From NCBI GenBank assembly GCA_025642065.1, contig JAODUP010000155.1, positions 778,501 to 842,500 of the forward strand: a stretch of 64,000 bases of DNA, given 5' to 3'. Positions within the stretch are counted from its first letter, which is position 1, and each line of letters opens with the position of its first letter. A program made the translations under genes and the position numbers. The notes below the pieces were generated by a model. It had not been told where the DNA came from and did not search any database. It saw nothing but the letters and a program-made list of their open reading frames with translations. Below are positions 1 through 12,499 of the stretch, one piece after another. The DNA is from Paralvinella palmiformis. Its lineage: Eukaryota; Annelida; Polychaeta; Terebellida; Alvinellidae.

Positions 1-22
1 TTATTTATGTCTTCCTGTGTAG

Positions 23-352
23 AAAGAGGCATACAACCAGGTACTGTGCCATCAGATTATTATGATCAGTTTATAAACTGGCACATTTTTTCTAAGCCAC
101 GTGGAACCTGTGTACTAACAAGTATGAATCTGGCCAAATTTGTTGACGAGATGATTAAGTGATTATAATCCTTTATGTGGTTGGTACAAAAACATGGATT
201 GTCCTATTTCTGTCCAAGTAAGCCTTTTTAAGCACCATCTTGATATTTCTGTATATAAACAGTTTGATCATGTTCCACCACCAATATTGCAACCTCAAAG
301 TAATGCTTCAGTGACCAACCATATCGCTAAATTAATCAGTAGATATTGGTAA
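23..352 (+). pseudogene. 3' end of an unidentified coding sequence with an apparent frameshift
   Basis: A pyrimidine-rich tract ending in AG at 21-22 looks like a splice acceptor. The following exon reads 45 residues in phase 1 (start RGIQPGTVPSDYYDQF, end NLAKFVDEMIK) to a TGA at 160-162. From base 155 another frame is open to a TAA at 350-352. It too looks protein-like: DYNPLCGWYKNMDCPISVQV early, then a VPPPIL segment, ending AKLISRYW. The two halves meet almost exactly where one stops and the other opens, which suggests a single-base indel in an old coding sequence or an assembly error. I do not recognise the family. The gene would start upstream of the window. A real short terminal exon ending at 162 is the alternative. 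Confidence 0.42.
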
Positions 353-1018
353 ATTGTCATATTTTCACAGTTAATTTCCAGTTTCGAAGGTGTCTGTTAT
401 ATTCACCTGTTAAAACTAATATAGCAATATGCTCCAAGTATAAGTGTATGTAAATTGTAATTTATATATATATTAGGGTTGCCAAAAAATCAGATTTAAA
501 ATTTTTTAATTGACTTTTAAAAGTGTTTTAAAAACAATGGTCAAACATTTCTTCTGGTATGTATTCAGCATGAGATAACTATCAATAGTGAATCGATGTG
601 AATGTTCACCTTGTATACCCATCCTGGACACACCAGGATTAAACAGTGACTCGATAATCCCCTAAATGCATAGAAAAGATCATCCCAGATCAAAGATCAT
701 CCCAGATCATCCCAAATTTAATACATTGAAGCAGAGCAGCTTCACTTGACACGTATTGTGTTGATCTTTCAAGATCATCCCAATTCAAGAGTTGGCGGAT
801 TTGTCACTAAACTATATGTATGGTGAAGACTACATTCATTACATGGTGTACAGCATGTTAATTGATAAATCGCATGTTTACAAATTAATGATAAATAAAT
901 GTAAAAATCAAATGCCACATACAGAAATAAAAATGTTTTTTTGTAGTGATTTAAATAAATAAAAATTTGGAGTGATTTAAATAAAAATGTTTTTTGTAGT
1001 GATTTAAATCAAACAATG

Positions 1019-1051
<33 letters not shown>

Positions 1052-1650
1052 CTTTATGTTATTCACATATGCTAAATGTAATATTTATATTCACTGCAAG
1101 AATATGTTTAATCCTACAAAGGCTGATTGGGCTTTAAAAAGTATGTTATCAGAGATAAATAGAATTTGATTGGAATCATGGGGGGGGGGATTAATTGTTC
1201 TGCTTCCTTATTATATTCTCTGCAATTAAATTGCAGTTCATGGTTGATCCGAGTATAACACACAGCTGACAGTGTCAGTACTGATAAAAATTGTATCAAT
1301 GAGTTATTTTAACCAAATGATTTAATAATAATTCCAGTTTTTTTAATTTGAATTTCTATCTGAAAATAAAAATTAACCCTGTCTCTGTCTGCCAGCCATA
1401 ATAACAACAAATCATGCACTATTATCAGCCACATCCTTTTTAGACATTGATATTAATTTGTAGAGAAGGTCGTTTTTTAGTCATATTTAGCTATATTAGC
1501 CTATTCTTTTTTTTACTACATAGCATAACCTTCAGCCCTTTATGTAACTGCTGTAACTGCTAATGCTTTGGCACTTCTGGTTAGTTTTTAAAATTGTGGA
1601 ACAGATCTGATACTTTTCTGCATTATGCCTACTGTGTGTTATTTAATCTA
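353..1650. other. AT-rich non-coding stretch with short direct repeats
   Basis: No exon-like reading frame was seen. It holds four copies of AGATCATCCCA (675-784), a direct duplication of about 31 bases (925-956 and 979-1009, containing GTAGTGATTTAAAT), and a (TA)n run at 1022-1050. Several AATAAA strings near 890-985 could serve as polyadenylation signals for the upstream gene, but the region is so AT-rich that they carry little weight. Confidence 0.5.
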
Positions 1651-1799
1651 GTAGGAGTTACCGCCACCGTAGAGTATGCTCGTGTGGCGGCTGATATAAA
1701 TTTAACCCTTTTTCACTTTACCCGGTGATTGTTACCGGTAGTTACATGACTTGGTTCTTTCCGGAATGGAGTCGGGATCCGTTTATTGTGAGTAGGCTA

Positions 1800-2060
1800 T
1801 ATGACGTATAGTGTTTGGTTTTCTGATATCACGTCAGCAGTTATTGATATAAACAATGACGCTATCTAGTGATCCCGGGATCTGTTTACACGTCATCAGT
1901 GGTGACGATGTTTAAAGAATAAACTGATCCATGTGGAACATTTCTAGCATGCTGTGTAATATCAGCAATAAACTCGACAAGTCACGGGTACTCCGTCAGT
2001 GGCGGATCTGTATTCTTCATACGTTATTCCGTGTAACCTGTGCATTCTGTGTGACGTCCA
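1800..2060. promoter_or_regulatory. Cluster of CRE-like TGACG sites
   Basis: TGACG or its complement CGTCA occurs at 1802-1806, 1832-1836, 1857-1861, 1891-1895, 1903-1907 and 2052-2056. This lies in a locally CpG-richer island (about 1640-2080) inside AT-rich DNA. These are cores bound by CREB/ATF bZIP factors in animals. No TATA box or coding exon adjoins, so the target gene is unknown. It could be a promoter or enhancer of the phosphatase gene 14 kb downstream or of the gene upstream of the window. Confidence 0.3.
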
Positions 2061-2587
2061 AATATTCCTTTCTATCAACCTACTAGTGGCTTCCATGGCC
2101 AATTTCCCTGAAATCTAAACTACATTTTGTTCTGATCTGCTGATCTAGATTGCTGGCTTCGTATCTGTTGGAGTTGATATAAACTTGTACAATTGATGAC
2201 CAAAATAAAACTATGGGGACTCGTAACTGATCGGGTGGGGGGGGAGGGATGTACTAGTAAAATGTTTCTATGAACTGGTAGCTTTCTTGTTTCTTTTAAC
2301 ATATATCATTTATATAATGCAATAATGTGGCATGTGAATGAGATACAACTATATATATATATATATATTTGAACCTGGTGGTGATTGAAGTTTGTTCTAT
2401 TCTTTAGAGAATCTGAAATGATATTTTATTAATATTCAGCTGTCGGAACCTTCTAAAATTGATATATATTATGTATGGGCTTTTATAACTTTCCCTCGAA
2501 TTCCTAAAACATCAGGATTACATATATGGATGAATTTTTCATTATCACTGATGGATTAGTAAAACGTCTAGAGGCTATATTTTGCAG

Positions 2588-2793
2588 TTGCATTAATATG
2601 AACGAACCTGACGTCACGTCAATATTTGCACGCGGAGCTGCCCACTAGCAGCCAGCTTAACATCCCCTATCTAAAACAAGTCTTCACATCAAATAAACAC
2701 AATATCGACTGCCAAGATTTTACCACAAACTTTGAAAAACTAAAATCCATTCTTAAAACTCACCTGTTCGTGGTTGACTTTCAATATAAATAA
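2588..2793 (+). mobile_element. Possible non-LTR retrotransposon 3' ORF remnant
   Basis: One frame is open for about 60 codons to a TAA at 2791-2793. It ends FEKLKSILKTHLFVVDFQYK. A run of the form F-x-x-x-L-K-T-H-L-F a few residues before the stop is typical of the C-terminus of CR1/Jockey-type reverse transcriptases. The rest of the reverse transcriptase is absent, as expected for a 5'-truncated copy. The call rests on this short signature only. Confidence 0.35.
2609..2616. promoter_or_regulatory. Full consensus CRE palindrome
   Basis: TGACGTCA is present, followed at once by a further CGTCA (2617-2621). It lies about 550 bases beyond the TGACG cluster and at the edge of the possible LINE remnant, so it may instead be part of that repeat. 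Confidence 0.25.
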
Positions 2794-2799
2794 CATCCA

Positions 2800-5700
2800 T
2801 CATTTAACATTTCTCATTGGGTTTTAGATACTTCAGGTATCACTGTACTACACCATTTATTGGCTCCCAACTAGTAAATTTATTTGTGATCTCCATTTTG
2901 CTAAGAAACCAGAAACCCTTATTGGTCATCATGACCGAGAAAGATAGGAAGGTTGTGTACGATTTTGCTTCCTGGTTATTTGTTTGATCTGTAGGTGGAC
3001 TTTCAAATCTTCTGGTTTTTATTCTTCTGACTGAATGCCTGTTACAAGCTCGATGAAGAACTGTCCTTGAACTTTGAAGCAGCTTTTAAACTCGATATGT
3101 TTTCTGTAGCTGAGCCATAAGACAGTAAGCTTGAAATGGGTGGTGGTGATGGTGGGGGGGGGTGTTAATTCTAAACCACCAATCTACTGTTGGTCTTTTA
3201 TGTACTCAGTTGTTACCTTAGGCGTTAAATAATATCATAAAGGTGGTTTCGAGTTATTTTGAACTATGTGATTATCACAGGTGACTAGAACTGGGATACA
3301 CATACTCCCCCGGAGAGAGGGGAGGGGGTGGGGATGAAGGTACCGTCAGCTTCCATAGCTGCAGAAAAGATGAATGAAAAAATAAGTGAGAACCAATACG
3401 AAAAAGTAGTAGCTGCATTTCGGACTATAAATCAACAAAATGGAGAAACATCGTTGTGAAAAACAGGCATCTTAGGGATTCCATCGTCGTTTATGTCTAA
3501 GAAGTCAGAGAGTCATTCTTTAACAGCAACAGTATTGTACGTGTTTCACTACCGTATTGCCCTCGATATTTTTGAACTGTTGATATTGTTTTAATGCAAG
3601 AGTTGATACTTGACTGGGCCATCTCTTTAGGCTAGATATCTGCCGGTGCTAATTAGCCAGTGGTGCATGATTATGGACGATCGTCCGCTGTAGACATTAG
3701 AATAAGAGAGGCAAATTATTTTAAAGTCACATGTGGTTTATCAACATCTGTTAGCAGCACAGAAGTGCTAGTTTTTGGTATTACTGCTGTGCGTTAAAAT
3801 TTAGTCTGAGATCAGTACTCATGAGGCAGCAGGGTCCACATTTAAAAAATAAAATACTACATGGCCATCAAAAATCAAGCAGAAACCAAGAATAAAATAT
3901 TGCAAACAACTACTTCCAGTATTGGCACTAATTGTAAAATTCTGTAAAGAAAATTTTGTGCTCGGTCGGAGTTAATTTACGGTCACTCGGACCCAACGTA
4001 TTCATTTACGGTCAGTCGAGCCTACAGAGTTGCAACATTTGAGGGTCCGCCATTAAACGTGTGGGTCAGTGGACTCCCAGACTGTCATTAAACTCAGCTT
4101 TATCATTGAGTAATAATTTTATTATACTAAGTCGTGAATAATTACAGTTTCTGCAGCACCGTGTTTAAAACACCCCACTACAAACCACCTCTCCGTCAAC
4201 ATTCAGTGGAATCAATATTGTGTATAGCGTTTCCGTTGGTGCCGCCACTTGCCCATATATCCCTCGGGTATCCAGTGATGGGGTTAAACAAGGTAGTCAT
4301 TCGTTTATTTACAAGTTACTCTTTGTTCCCTTTCCCAATTGTTAAAAGTTCCCAAGTTGTGGTTGGTTCTATTTATTGCTAATATACCATGTTTGTATAT
4401 ATAGTGTGAGTTGAATGTTTTGTCGGTACCTATCAGGTACCTATCTTCTTCGGGTAGGCTTATTAACCGTGGATCAATTTACATGTATAACACTGTTCAG
4501 ATTGGTTTATATAACTTGTTTTACGCATCTCCCTCCTCGAGTTGATGAAGTGCTTTTGTCTCTGTCACAATCCAGAACGGCTGCGTGTAAGTCGGTTTTG
4601 TGATGACAGTTATCTTATCATGAAATGCCAACTGCAATAAAACCGGAATGCTTACAGGAACTTGGATAAATGGATTAAAAATGTTGCATCTGCGTATCCC
4701 CGTTGTGACTCTATCCAGAGAGAGCTGTGCCGACTGGCCAGGAACAAGGGCCTGCGCATTACTGTAATTAAATACTTTTTATGGCCACTTGCTAGGCTAA
4801 TCATTCTATGTGTAATTCGAAGTAATTGCCAAATTCCCCGTAATCTCTCTCTCTCTCTCTCTGTTGACATGTCTGTTGTATGGTGTCAAAGGGTTAATGC
4901 TAGCCAGCATTGTTACTGTGCCCTAAGCATTACCACGATGTCATTATAAAGTTAGGTAGATAGTGATGTTATCATTAAGTGATCTGTGATGTTATTTGGC
5001 CAATTAATTTTAAGGCGTTTTTTTTCTGCACTTAGGATGGATGGTTTGTTATCAGTTCGGGTTTGTTGACGATTGCAGTTCCTGCTCATTCGTTGAAGTT
5101 CTCAGTGAACAACTCCGTAATGATTGCAGTTTATTTCTTTGTCAAAATAAAATGCTTTACCAAGCAAAACTATTGGACGAATGTTGGTTATTAGTGGTCT
5201 AGTTTGTTTATTATTCACTGGCAGTCGCTGATAGCACATACTGTGTATAGTTTTCAATAAGAATGCGTGTTGTTTAATTAAATATCACAGTCCTTTTTAA
5301 GGAATGGATGATCCTCCGGAGATTGCTTTGATTTTCTTTCTTCAAAATGAAAAACCGGCAGGTTTTTTTTCCTGTTCTGAGATGAGACATTCGTGATTGA
5401 AGATGGCACCCTCTCTCATCATATATCAGTACTCTGACATGGTCACATCTTCAGAGATTTTACTATATTATGTTGATGCAGACTTTTTTCTTCAGATGTG
5501 TAAAAATTAACTTCAATCCATTTTGGAAAATTATTATATGTACAGTGAGCGCTTTGCAAACTTGTATATCTGCCGAAGAATGTAGTGTGACGATATTTTT
5601 AATTCCAGTGATTTTCCACAACATTTTACAATATTGGTTTCCATCTGTTGGTGTGTTCACATGAGATCTTTCAGTATTCAGTGGTCAGTGATTGAGCAGG

Positions 5701-6360
5701 TGTATGACATTTTCCACCAATAATTATATATTAGTAGCTATCAAATGAGATCATGTGATTGTCAAAAACACATAGGTTGACCAATGTTAATGTTATCAAT
5801 TTCTTTGTTAATAACCATGCATCCCAGGACAGTCGAAAATATGCACGTACATGACGTAGATGATTAAATGTAAAACAAGAAAACGTTTATTCCCTTCCAA
5901 AAGCCTTGTACAGGAATGTTCGTATGAGAAGCACCGAATGGGCGCATATTGTAACCGTGTCTTTGGTACTTACCCATTTACAATCAAGCAATAGCTAAGT
6001 TCAGTATTGACAACAAATAGCATTAATTGTTAATATTATAATGTGTATTTTCCAGTATTCTTATCATTTCCCACTTCGGCAGATATTGGACGGAGTGGTA
6101 ATGGTATTTCCTTCCCAGTATTAACTAGTGTTGTATTTACCCGATGTCTGATTTTGTTGGTCATCTATTTGTAATTCATTGGACTAAAGAATGATGTGGT
6201 TAGTTGTCTTTCATCATATCACGACCATACCCTGTTAAAGAATTTCCAGATATCACCACGACAGGAGATGCCATCCGCAGTGACCTGGCTATTAACATAG
6301 TGACTAATGCTTAGTTCAGACACAACAAATTAAGGAAACCAACACAGGCATGAATCGCAC
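2800..6360. other. Non-coding stretch, no gene seen
   Basis: No exon with splice sites and a recognisable domain was found on either strand. A short direct repeat ATTTACGGTCA(C/G)TCG lies at about 3974 and 4004. The open frame at 4662-4949 has no recognisable motif and runs through a CT microsatellite. Confidence 0.45.
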
Positions 6361-6369
6361 GCACTCTCC

Positions 6370-6422
<53 letters not shown>
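6370..6422. repeat. (GT)n(TA)n microsatellite
   Basis: About ten GT units run directly into about sixteen TA units. The junction of two alternating purine-pyrimidine repeats is recurrent in this window. Confidence 0.95.
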
Positions 6423-6425
<3 letters not shown>

Positions 6426-6760
6426 GTCTGGCAGGACATCTCTCTTTTTTCTCTCTCATCTAATCTGCCTTGGACCTTTCTCTCTCTAGCTTGTCTGAAC
6501 ATCTCTCTCTCGCTCGCTCTCTTTCTCTAGCCTGCCTGGACACATCTCTCTTCCTCTCTCTCTCGCTTTTTCTAGTCTGCCTGGACACCTCTGTCTCTCT
6601 CTAGTCTGCTTGGACACATCTGCTCTCTCTCTCTCTCTTTCTCTAGTCTGCTTGGACACCTCTGTCTCTCTCTAGTCTGCCTGGACACATCTCTCTTTCT
6701 CTAGTCTGCCTGGACCTCTCTCTCTCTCTCTCGTTTACCTAGACCTCTCTCACGCGCTAA
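6423..6760. repeat. Degenerate minisatellite built on TAGTCTGCCTGGACAC plus CT tract
   Basis: About nine diverged copies of a 16-base core, TAGTCTGCCTGGACAC, are separated by variable (CT)n tracts. Unit length is roughly 30-45 bases. Copies differ by single substitutions (CTGCTTGG, CTGCCTTGG). It follows directly on the GT/TA microsatellite. Confidence 0.85.
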
Positions 6761-7350
6761 AATTATATCTACACATTGTCATTCTGCACTTTCCACGTAT
6801 GGGGAGGGACTATCAGTTTATGAGATTTCTCCTTGGATGACGTGTTTCGGTGCAGAACACAATCGGATAATATTGTTAGTGTTGGCGTGACCCGCCTACG
6901 CTGTGTTTCGTGAAGCCGCCTTTCAGTGGCCAGATAGTGACCGTATCTTGTTGCAGCATTTCCGCAGGAAAGTCGATGTTATTTTCTATGTACGTATACA
7001 CATCATGTGATGGTTTTAGACTACGACAGAGAGGAGATAATAGATCGGTGATGCCTCGTCCAGTGCACTAACTTGTCCACATACTGTTTGTTGGGTTGAT
7101 TTATATCTGATCAATGTGATAATTGTATGCGATTTCCTGCTCAGATAAAATTGTGCGTTCGTGTGCGCTATAACAATAATAATCAAAACATATTATATAT
7201 GTTTGTTGTGTTTATCGCTGTACCATGATAGTAATTGATGGCCGTAGGTGGTGTTGTGGTTGTCAAAGTTGATATTCATTTATCTTGATTTTGAGTAGGA
7301 TCCTATACAATATAGCTCTAATAGCTCCTGTAATCTATGTAAAATATAAT

Positions 7351-7354
<4 letters not shown>

Positions 7355-7390
<36 letters not shown>
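7355..7390. repeat. (AT)n microsatellite
   Basis: Uninterrupted AT dinucleotides for 36 bases. Confidence 0.95.
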
Positions 7391-7392
<2 letters not shown>

Positions 7393-7799
7393 TGGTCGCT
7401 CTATGCTAAAGTGTAGGAGTAGGAAGTGGAGGGTGGTGTTTGTTTCTAATCCACTAACCAGCTAACTGACTCTTCCTATGCCATTATGGTTCACTCAGCC
7501 ATAAATAAACCAGTATCTGGCTTTAGACAATGATGGATTATGTGCCTATAAATGGCAGCTAGCAACAGGGTGCTCAACGGGCGGGGGGGGGGGGGTTGTG
7601 TGACCATGCTAGATTGTCCAGGTCTGAACCAGAATCCCTCCTCTCCCGGGATGGGGGTGGAATGATTAGTGGCAACAAGCGAAGCACTTAGTCTAAGAAC
7701 AGTTCTGTATGAAGTCTTTTAGTGGGCTTTGCCTCTGAAGAGGGTACTCTATAAATACATTAACAGGTAACACCTAGTTTGGTGTATATTCTTCATGGG

Positions 7800-7970
7800 C
7801 GGCGGGGCCCCTTATAGAGTGTGCGGTGTTTAAAATGCTGTACTGTGTAATTCGAATCCCAGTGTTATCTTTGTTTCTACACTAGGATCGCCCCTCTCAG
7901 TCACGGATACGTCCCATGTGTAGACTCTAATCAACATGTAGGTTAAACAAACCACTCACTCACTCACACC
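7800..7970 (+). mobile_element. Degenerate tRNA-derived SINE
   Basis: A B-box-like sequence, TAATTCGAATCCC, at about 7848-7860 is preceded by a tRNA-like segment. It is followed about 80 bases later by a tail with TTAAACAAACCACTCACTCA. Other SINE-like copies in the window share the GA-C-AAACAA tail and a tetranucleotide CTCA end. Confidence 0.45.
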
Positions 7971-9730
7971 CATAGCCTCAGCGTTCTGTTGTTATATTAT
8001 TATTAACGCAGAAGGCATCAAGTCTAATTTCTAATGCATTTTCTGTAGAACTCTGGGAAATTACAAATAATATTACAATTATAAACTAAACATTTACAGA
8101 ATTTGCCCTCCTGTTGTTTAAGATCCATACTGATGGCGGATTTAATATAGTGAGGTAATAATATGGATAAGTTCCACAGTTTTTTTATGTTTATACTTAA
8201 TGCGATTACTGGGTTATTTCTACTCAGTAACTGTCATTGAAGTTCGTTTCACGTTAGGCAGTAAATATTGTTGGTAATATTTTCACAAAACAAAATTTCA
8301 CCAGTAATGGACAAAATCAGGGTGATTTTTATATCGGGACTGCAGCTATGGAAGAGTGAAAATGGTAACTCTGTTAGACAACTGTAAGAAATCGGGTGCA
8401 AAAAGGTCAGTTATATGTTTGATGAAATGAAGAAAATGGATATCATATGGAATCCCCCCCCCCTCAAAAAAGAAAGAAAGATATACCTCAATGCCACTAG
8501 GTTTTTATTTTCCATACTTGAATACAATTCCAAGGCACATTAATACTGTAGATTTACTTTGGTATATAAATAGTTTATAAACAAATCAAGACCATTTCTC
8601 ATTGTGATTCTTTTGAAAGATAATGCATATCATTCATAATTAATTTGCAATTTGATAGGTGAGGCTGTCTGGTGACCATTAGCAACAATATCGCAACATT
8701 GCAGCACAGTGCGCTGGAAAATAAATTACAAAAATGTCCCCAAAACTCTTGTCTTGCTGTTAAAGGTTGGAACAATTTGGGTTGTTAGGTTTATAAAAGA
8801 AGGGGGAAAGCTAATAACCTTATTGTAGGCCCTTTTATGATGATGTAGTGCGCGCGCGCGCGCGGCTGTGTGATATCATATGACAATGAAGAAATCTTAC
8901 AAAATGGTGTCCTACTCCTAGACATTGTAATAATGTTTTGTGACTTTTGTTGCTGTGTTTTCTGGGCCTTGTTTGTTTTATATTAACGGGTATGCGTGTA
9001 TTAAGACGTGTGAGGCGTAACCTTTCCAAGGTATCTCTCTCTCTCTCTCTGTGTGTGTGTGAGTGTGTTCGCGCGCGGAGGGGGGGGGGGTGTCTGATAT
9101 TGACTAATCCCGTAATACTGTGTGTTACGGTTTAATCCAGTGTTGATATCCCTTTTTTTGTTAAACTTTCAATTACGTTGGCCACGTGAAGCGGTGCGGG
9201 TCAGATTAGAGGGAAGTACCACCGGAGGTGCTATTGTCATAAAGATTTATTTACACAGGCAGGCCCATTAATGTTTCCTCGACTCCCACCCACCAAAGGT
9301 CAGCAGACATATTGTACTCGCCATCCGTTTGGGAGCCTATCTCTCCAGCACTTGGATCCCGGCTAAACCGTTTTTGCGGATGTTTTTGCAATAAGCCAGT
9401 CTTAAGGGCCCTTTCTGGTCCACATGTGTAATGCGTTCTCGTTGTGAAGGCGGTGAAATACATCTATTCCATTTTTTTAACCAGAGAACATCGTTGATTA
9501 ATTACACAACACGCAGATGTCAGCGCTGATCATGAGGGGCATGATATGGAAGATGTTTTTTTTTTTACCATAGCCCATTTTCAGTAGTCAGCCATAATGT
9601 TTTGAGAGAGAAAAAGCCGCCTGTTTAACGAAGATGTTGGGAATGAGGGTTTGTTAGAGGTAGAGGTACTCACTGTCTAAATGTTTGATTAAAATCAGAT
9701 AACCTTATTGAATGTGGCTATCCATGGTGT

Positions 9731-9768
<38 letters not shown>

Positions 9769-10509
9769 TGGTATCTTATCGAACAAAACCCATATGCTGT
9801 CGGTCTTCAACGCTATGGCCAAGCTAAAAACTAAACTGGCCCTCGAGCGCGCGCACGCGTGTGTGTACCTCACTAGTGCTGTGATTAGTTCTGACTAGTT
9901 GGCCCACTGTACTTCAGAAGTTATAAATTTAGAAATCGGCAAACATAATACTCCATAATATGTGGTCTTTTTTAATGTAGAATCCAGTTCAGTTGATGCG
10001 TCATTTTGTGGCAACTGTTTAGTCTATTACTCCCGTAAACAGAGGTACTAGAAACATGTAGCCGATTATATGGTCCTATCTCTCATTCACCGATCGACGC
10101 GGGGGGGGGGATCTGGGTTGTTATATTTCAGTTTTCACGGATGTGCTTCTGCCCACGGGCTGAATTTGAACATGGTCGTATCATGTTTCTATCGGAAGAG
10201 AATAATACAGCTAATATTATGCCGTTGTTTTCATAGATTCGCTTGATATCAATGAGATCTATTAGACCATTCCAGTGTTCCACCGATGTCCTTGACACAA
10301 TAGGGTTATTGTCCTTTTGCGTGTCTTCCGAGTCAAGCCATTTTAGTGCATCTGGGGAGGATATTGGTGACCTAACAATTAATTATCAGGTCGGGCCAGT
10401 TGTAAGTTAGACGTATGGAGACTTCGAAAGCTGTAACCGGCTTAGAAGAAATACTATTAATATAGTATTGAAGACAATAGGTGTGTTTATAATTATTAAT
10501 CAGAAACAG

Positions 10510-10555
<46 letters not shown>

Positions 10556-12000
10556 TGTCATATATTATAGAGTTATCAGGAGAGAGAAACTGGCTTGTAC
10601 AGGAAATATCAAAGAGAAACAAACCGGCACGCCTTCTGGCTGAATTGAATTAAAACAACTTCACGGAATATTTTTATTTTACAGCCTACACCAGCTTCCT
10701 AAACTGAGGTCTTTGTGCTTACCTCCAACAGATCTACTTCCTTTGAATGTCTGTAAATGCTTGTGGGGGGGTTGGGAAGTTTTGAACTAGAGACATCTGG
10801 CTTGTGCAAAATGATTTTGCAAACAAATCGGACAAATGTAGCAAATAGGGGAACACAAACCGAGAAGAAAGAAAAACACCAAACAGAAGTACACATTTCA
10901 AGCAAAACAAATTCGAAAGCATAAATTCTCTCAGAGTACAGTTAACTGTTGCAAAATACAGCCAGATTAAGGTTGCATTATATTGCATTATTTTGAAGCC
11001 AGAACATTGGATGACTTGGTGATTGTGGCTTGGGATGGGGATCCCATCAGCAGGTGGGTGCGTCACCTGGAGTAACCTAACCTACGTGGGTCCCCATAAC
11101 TGAAATCCCACACCCATATATAATTATATTACACATCCTGACGTTTAAGAAGGGTACTTGAGAACTGAGGTATCCAGTGCAGATGCCGCAGTTTGCCATA
11201 TCGGATGGGTTGGGCCGAGCCGTTTTGGACATCTAGATTGTAATTATAGACCTAAAAATTACTGCCAGTAGTTTGGGGGGGGGGGGAGGGTTATATTTCA
11301 AGGGTGGTAATCAGTTGGTGATTTGTTTGGTTCTTATCACCTGGTGTTAATGAGAATGTGGTGTGGTTACAGTTTCTGTAATTAATTATTCATAATAATA
11401 ATATTGTTGGCACTGATATAGGAATAATGACGGTATTCATTACTTTTACGGAGTTGCTGAATATCGGTTGTGTTGTATGTCGTCTATAGTGCGCAAGTAT
11501 AAGAACGTAAATATATGGCTGGTGCGTGGGTGCTTGTATTTGTGCGTCCATTGATCAGAAAGGGTTAATTTTCAATGAAATCTCACTCCTTCGCCCACTG
11601 AAATCTGTATTTCCGCCTGTCAGTGACTGTTGTGAGTTCGAAATTGCATATCACTTGCTGGTGGTTTATGACTAATTGCGGCATGGGCTCATAGTAAATG
11701 CTCTAGCTCCTCTGTGTGTGTGTGTGTGTGTGTGTTTGGGTCGTTTAGTCTTAAACGGTTATTGCCAACAGATATGAAACGCCATGGACAGAGAGCGAAT
11801 AGCAAATTCAAATATACAACCTCTGGCTGATTCGTCAGTGGGAGTTAAGTTGGCTAAGATCTGTCTCACCGACCCGTCTCCAATTCTCATTATGCGTTTG
11901 AGTGGGCGAGGATGGGTATTGGACATTGGTTCTATTTTCGAGCGGTGCTTCATGGACCAATTTGCTTTTTGAGTTCATACCCTTTTTTTACTATGATTTC
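7971..12000. other. Non-coding stretch with microsatellites, no gene seen
   Basis: It holds (CG)n near 8850-8863, CT/GT tracts near 9033-9060 and 10518-10553, (GT)n at 9728-9768 and 11713-11735, and long G runs. No open frame with domain content or splice structure was found. Confidence 0.45.
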
Positions 12001-12029
12001 ATTTCTAAGAATATACCCTCATTCCTCCC

Positions 12030-12030
<1 letters not shown>

Positions 12031-12087
<57 letters not shown>
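12031..12087. repeat. (AC)n microsatellite
   Basis: Uninterrupted AC dinucleotides, about 57 bases. Confidence 0.95.
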
Positions 12088-12090
<3 letters not shown>

Positions 12091-12432
12091 GTTATTGTGT
12101 TTTAGGTGGTTTTAGTTGTTGTTGTTGTTGAAAATCAGCGTCTAAGTAAATTTATATCCAAGTAAAAACATTTTAGTCTAAAAAACTCTAACAGAGCACA
12201 ACAGAGAGAACACAACACAATCATGTCTAATGTCAAGAGACAGATATTTACTATTACATCCGCTTGCCCTTATATCCCTTCATCTGTTCATTTGTTATTT
12301 CATTCCGGTGCTGTTCTTATCTACAATTATTCGGCCGTGGATCTTGATTCTCTTCTAACTCTGGAGCAATGGCGGCATAAATGGGCCCGACGTTTGGCCA
12401 ACGGCCAGGATTGCCTTTCACCAGAGCTGATA

Positions 12433-12445
12433 AGGTTAAAGGTCA
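12433..12445 (+). promoter_or_regulatory. DR1-type nuclear receptor half-site pair
   Basis: AGGTTA, one spacer base, then AGGTCA form a direct repeat with 1-base spacing, the arrangement used by HNF4, RXR and COUP-TF type receptors. It lies in an isolated, slightly GC-richer block with no exon nearby. One match of this length could be chance. Confidence 0.2.
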
Positions 12446-12499
12446 CGGTCGGTGATGATTAATGGGCTTCCAGTATGGCTAAATGGGATGTTTGCTGTT

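Noticed and set aside
4662..4949. 95-codon open frame as a gene
   Set aside because: No domain or splice context, it overlaps an antisense frame and runs through a CT microsatellite.
12223..12462. 79-codon open frame on the + strand
   Set aside because: No family resemblance, no splice sites and no codon-bias difference that I can see. Kept only as context for the DR1-like site.
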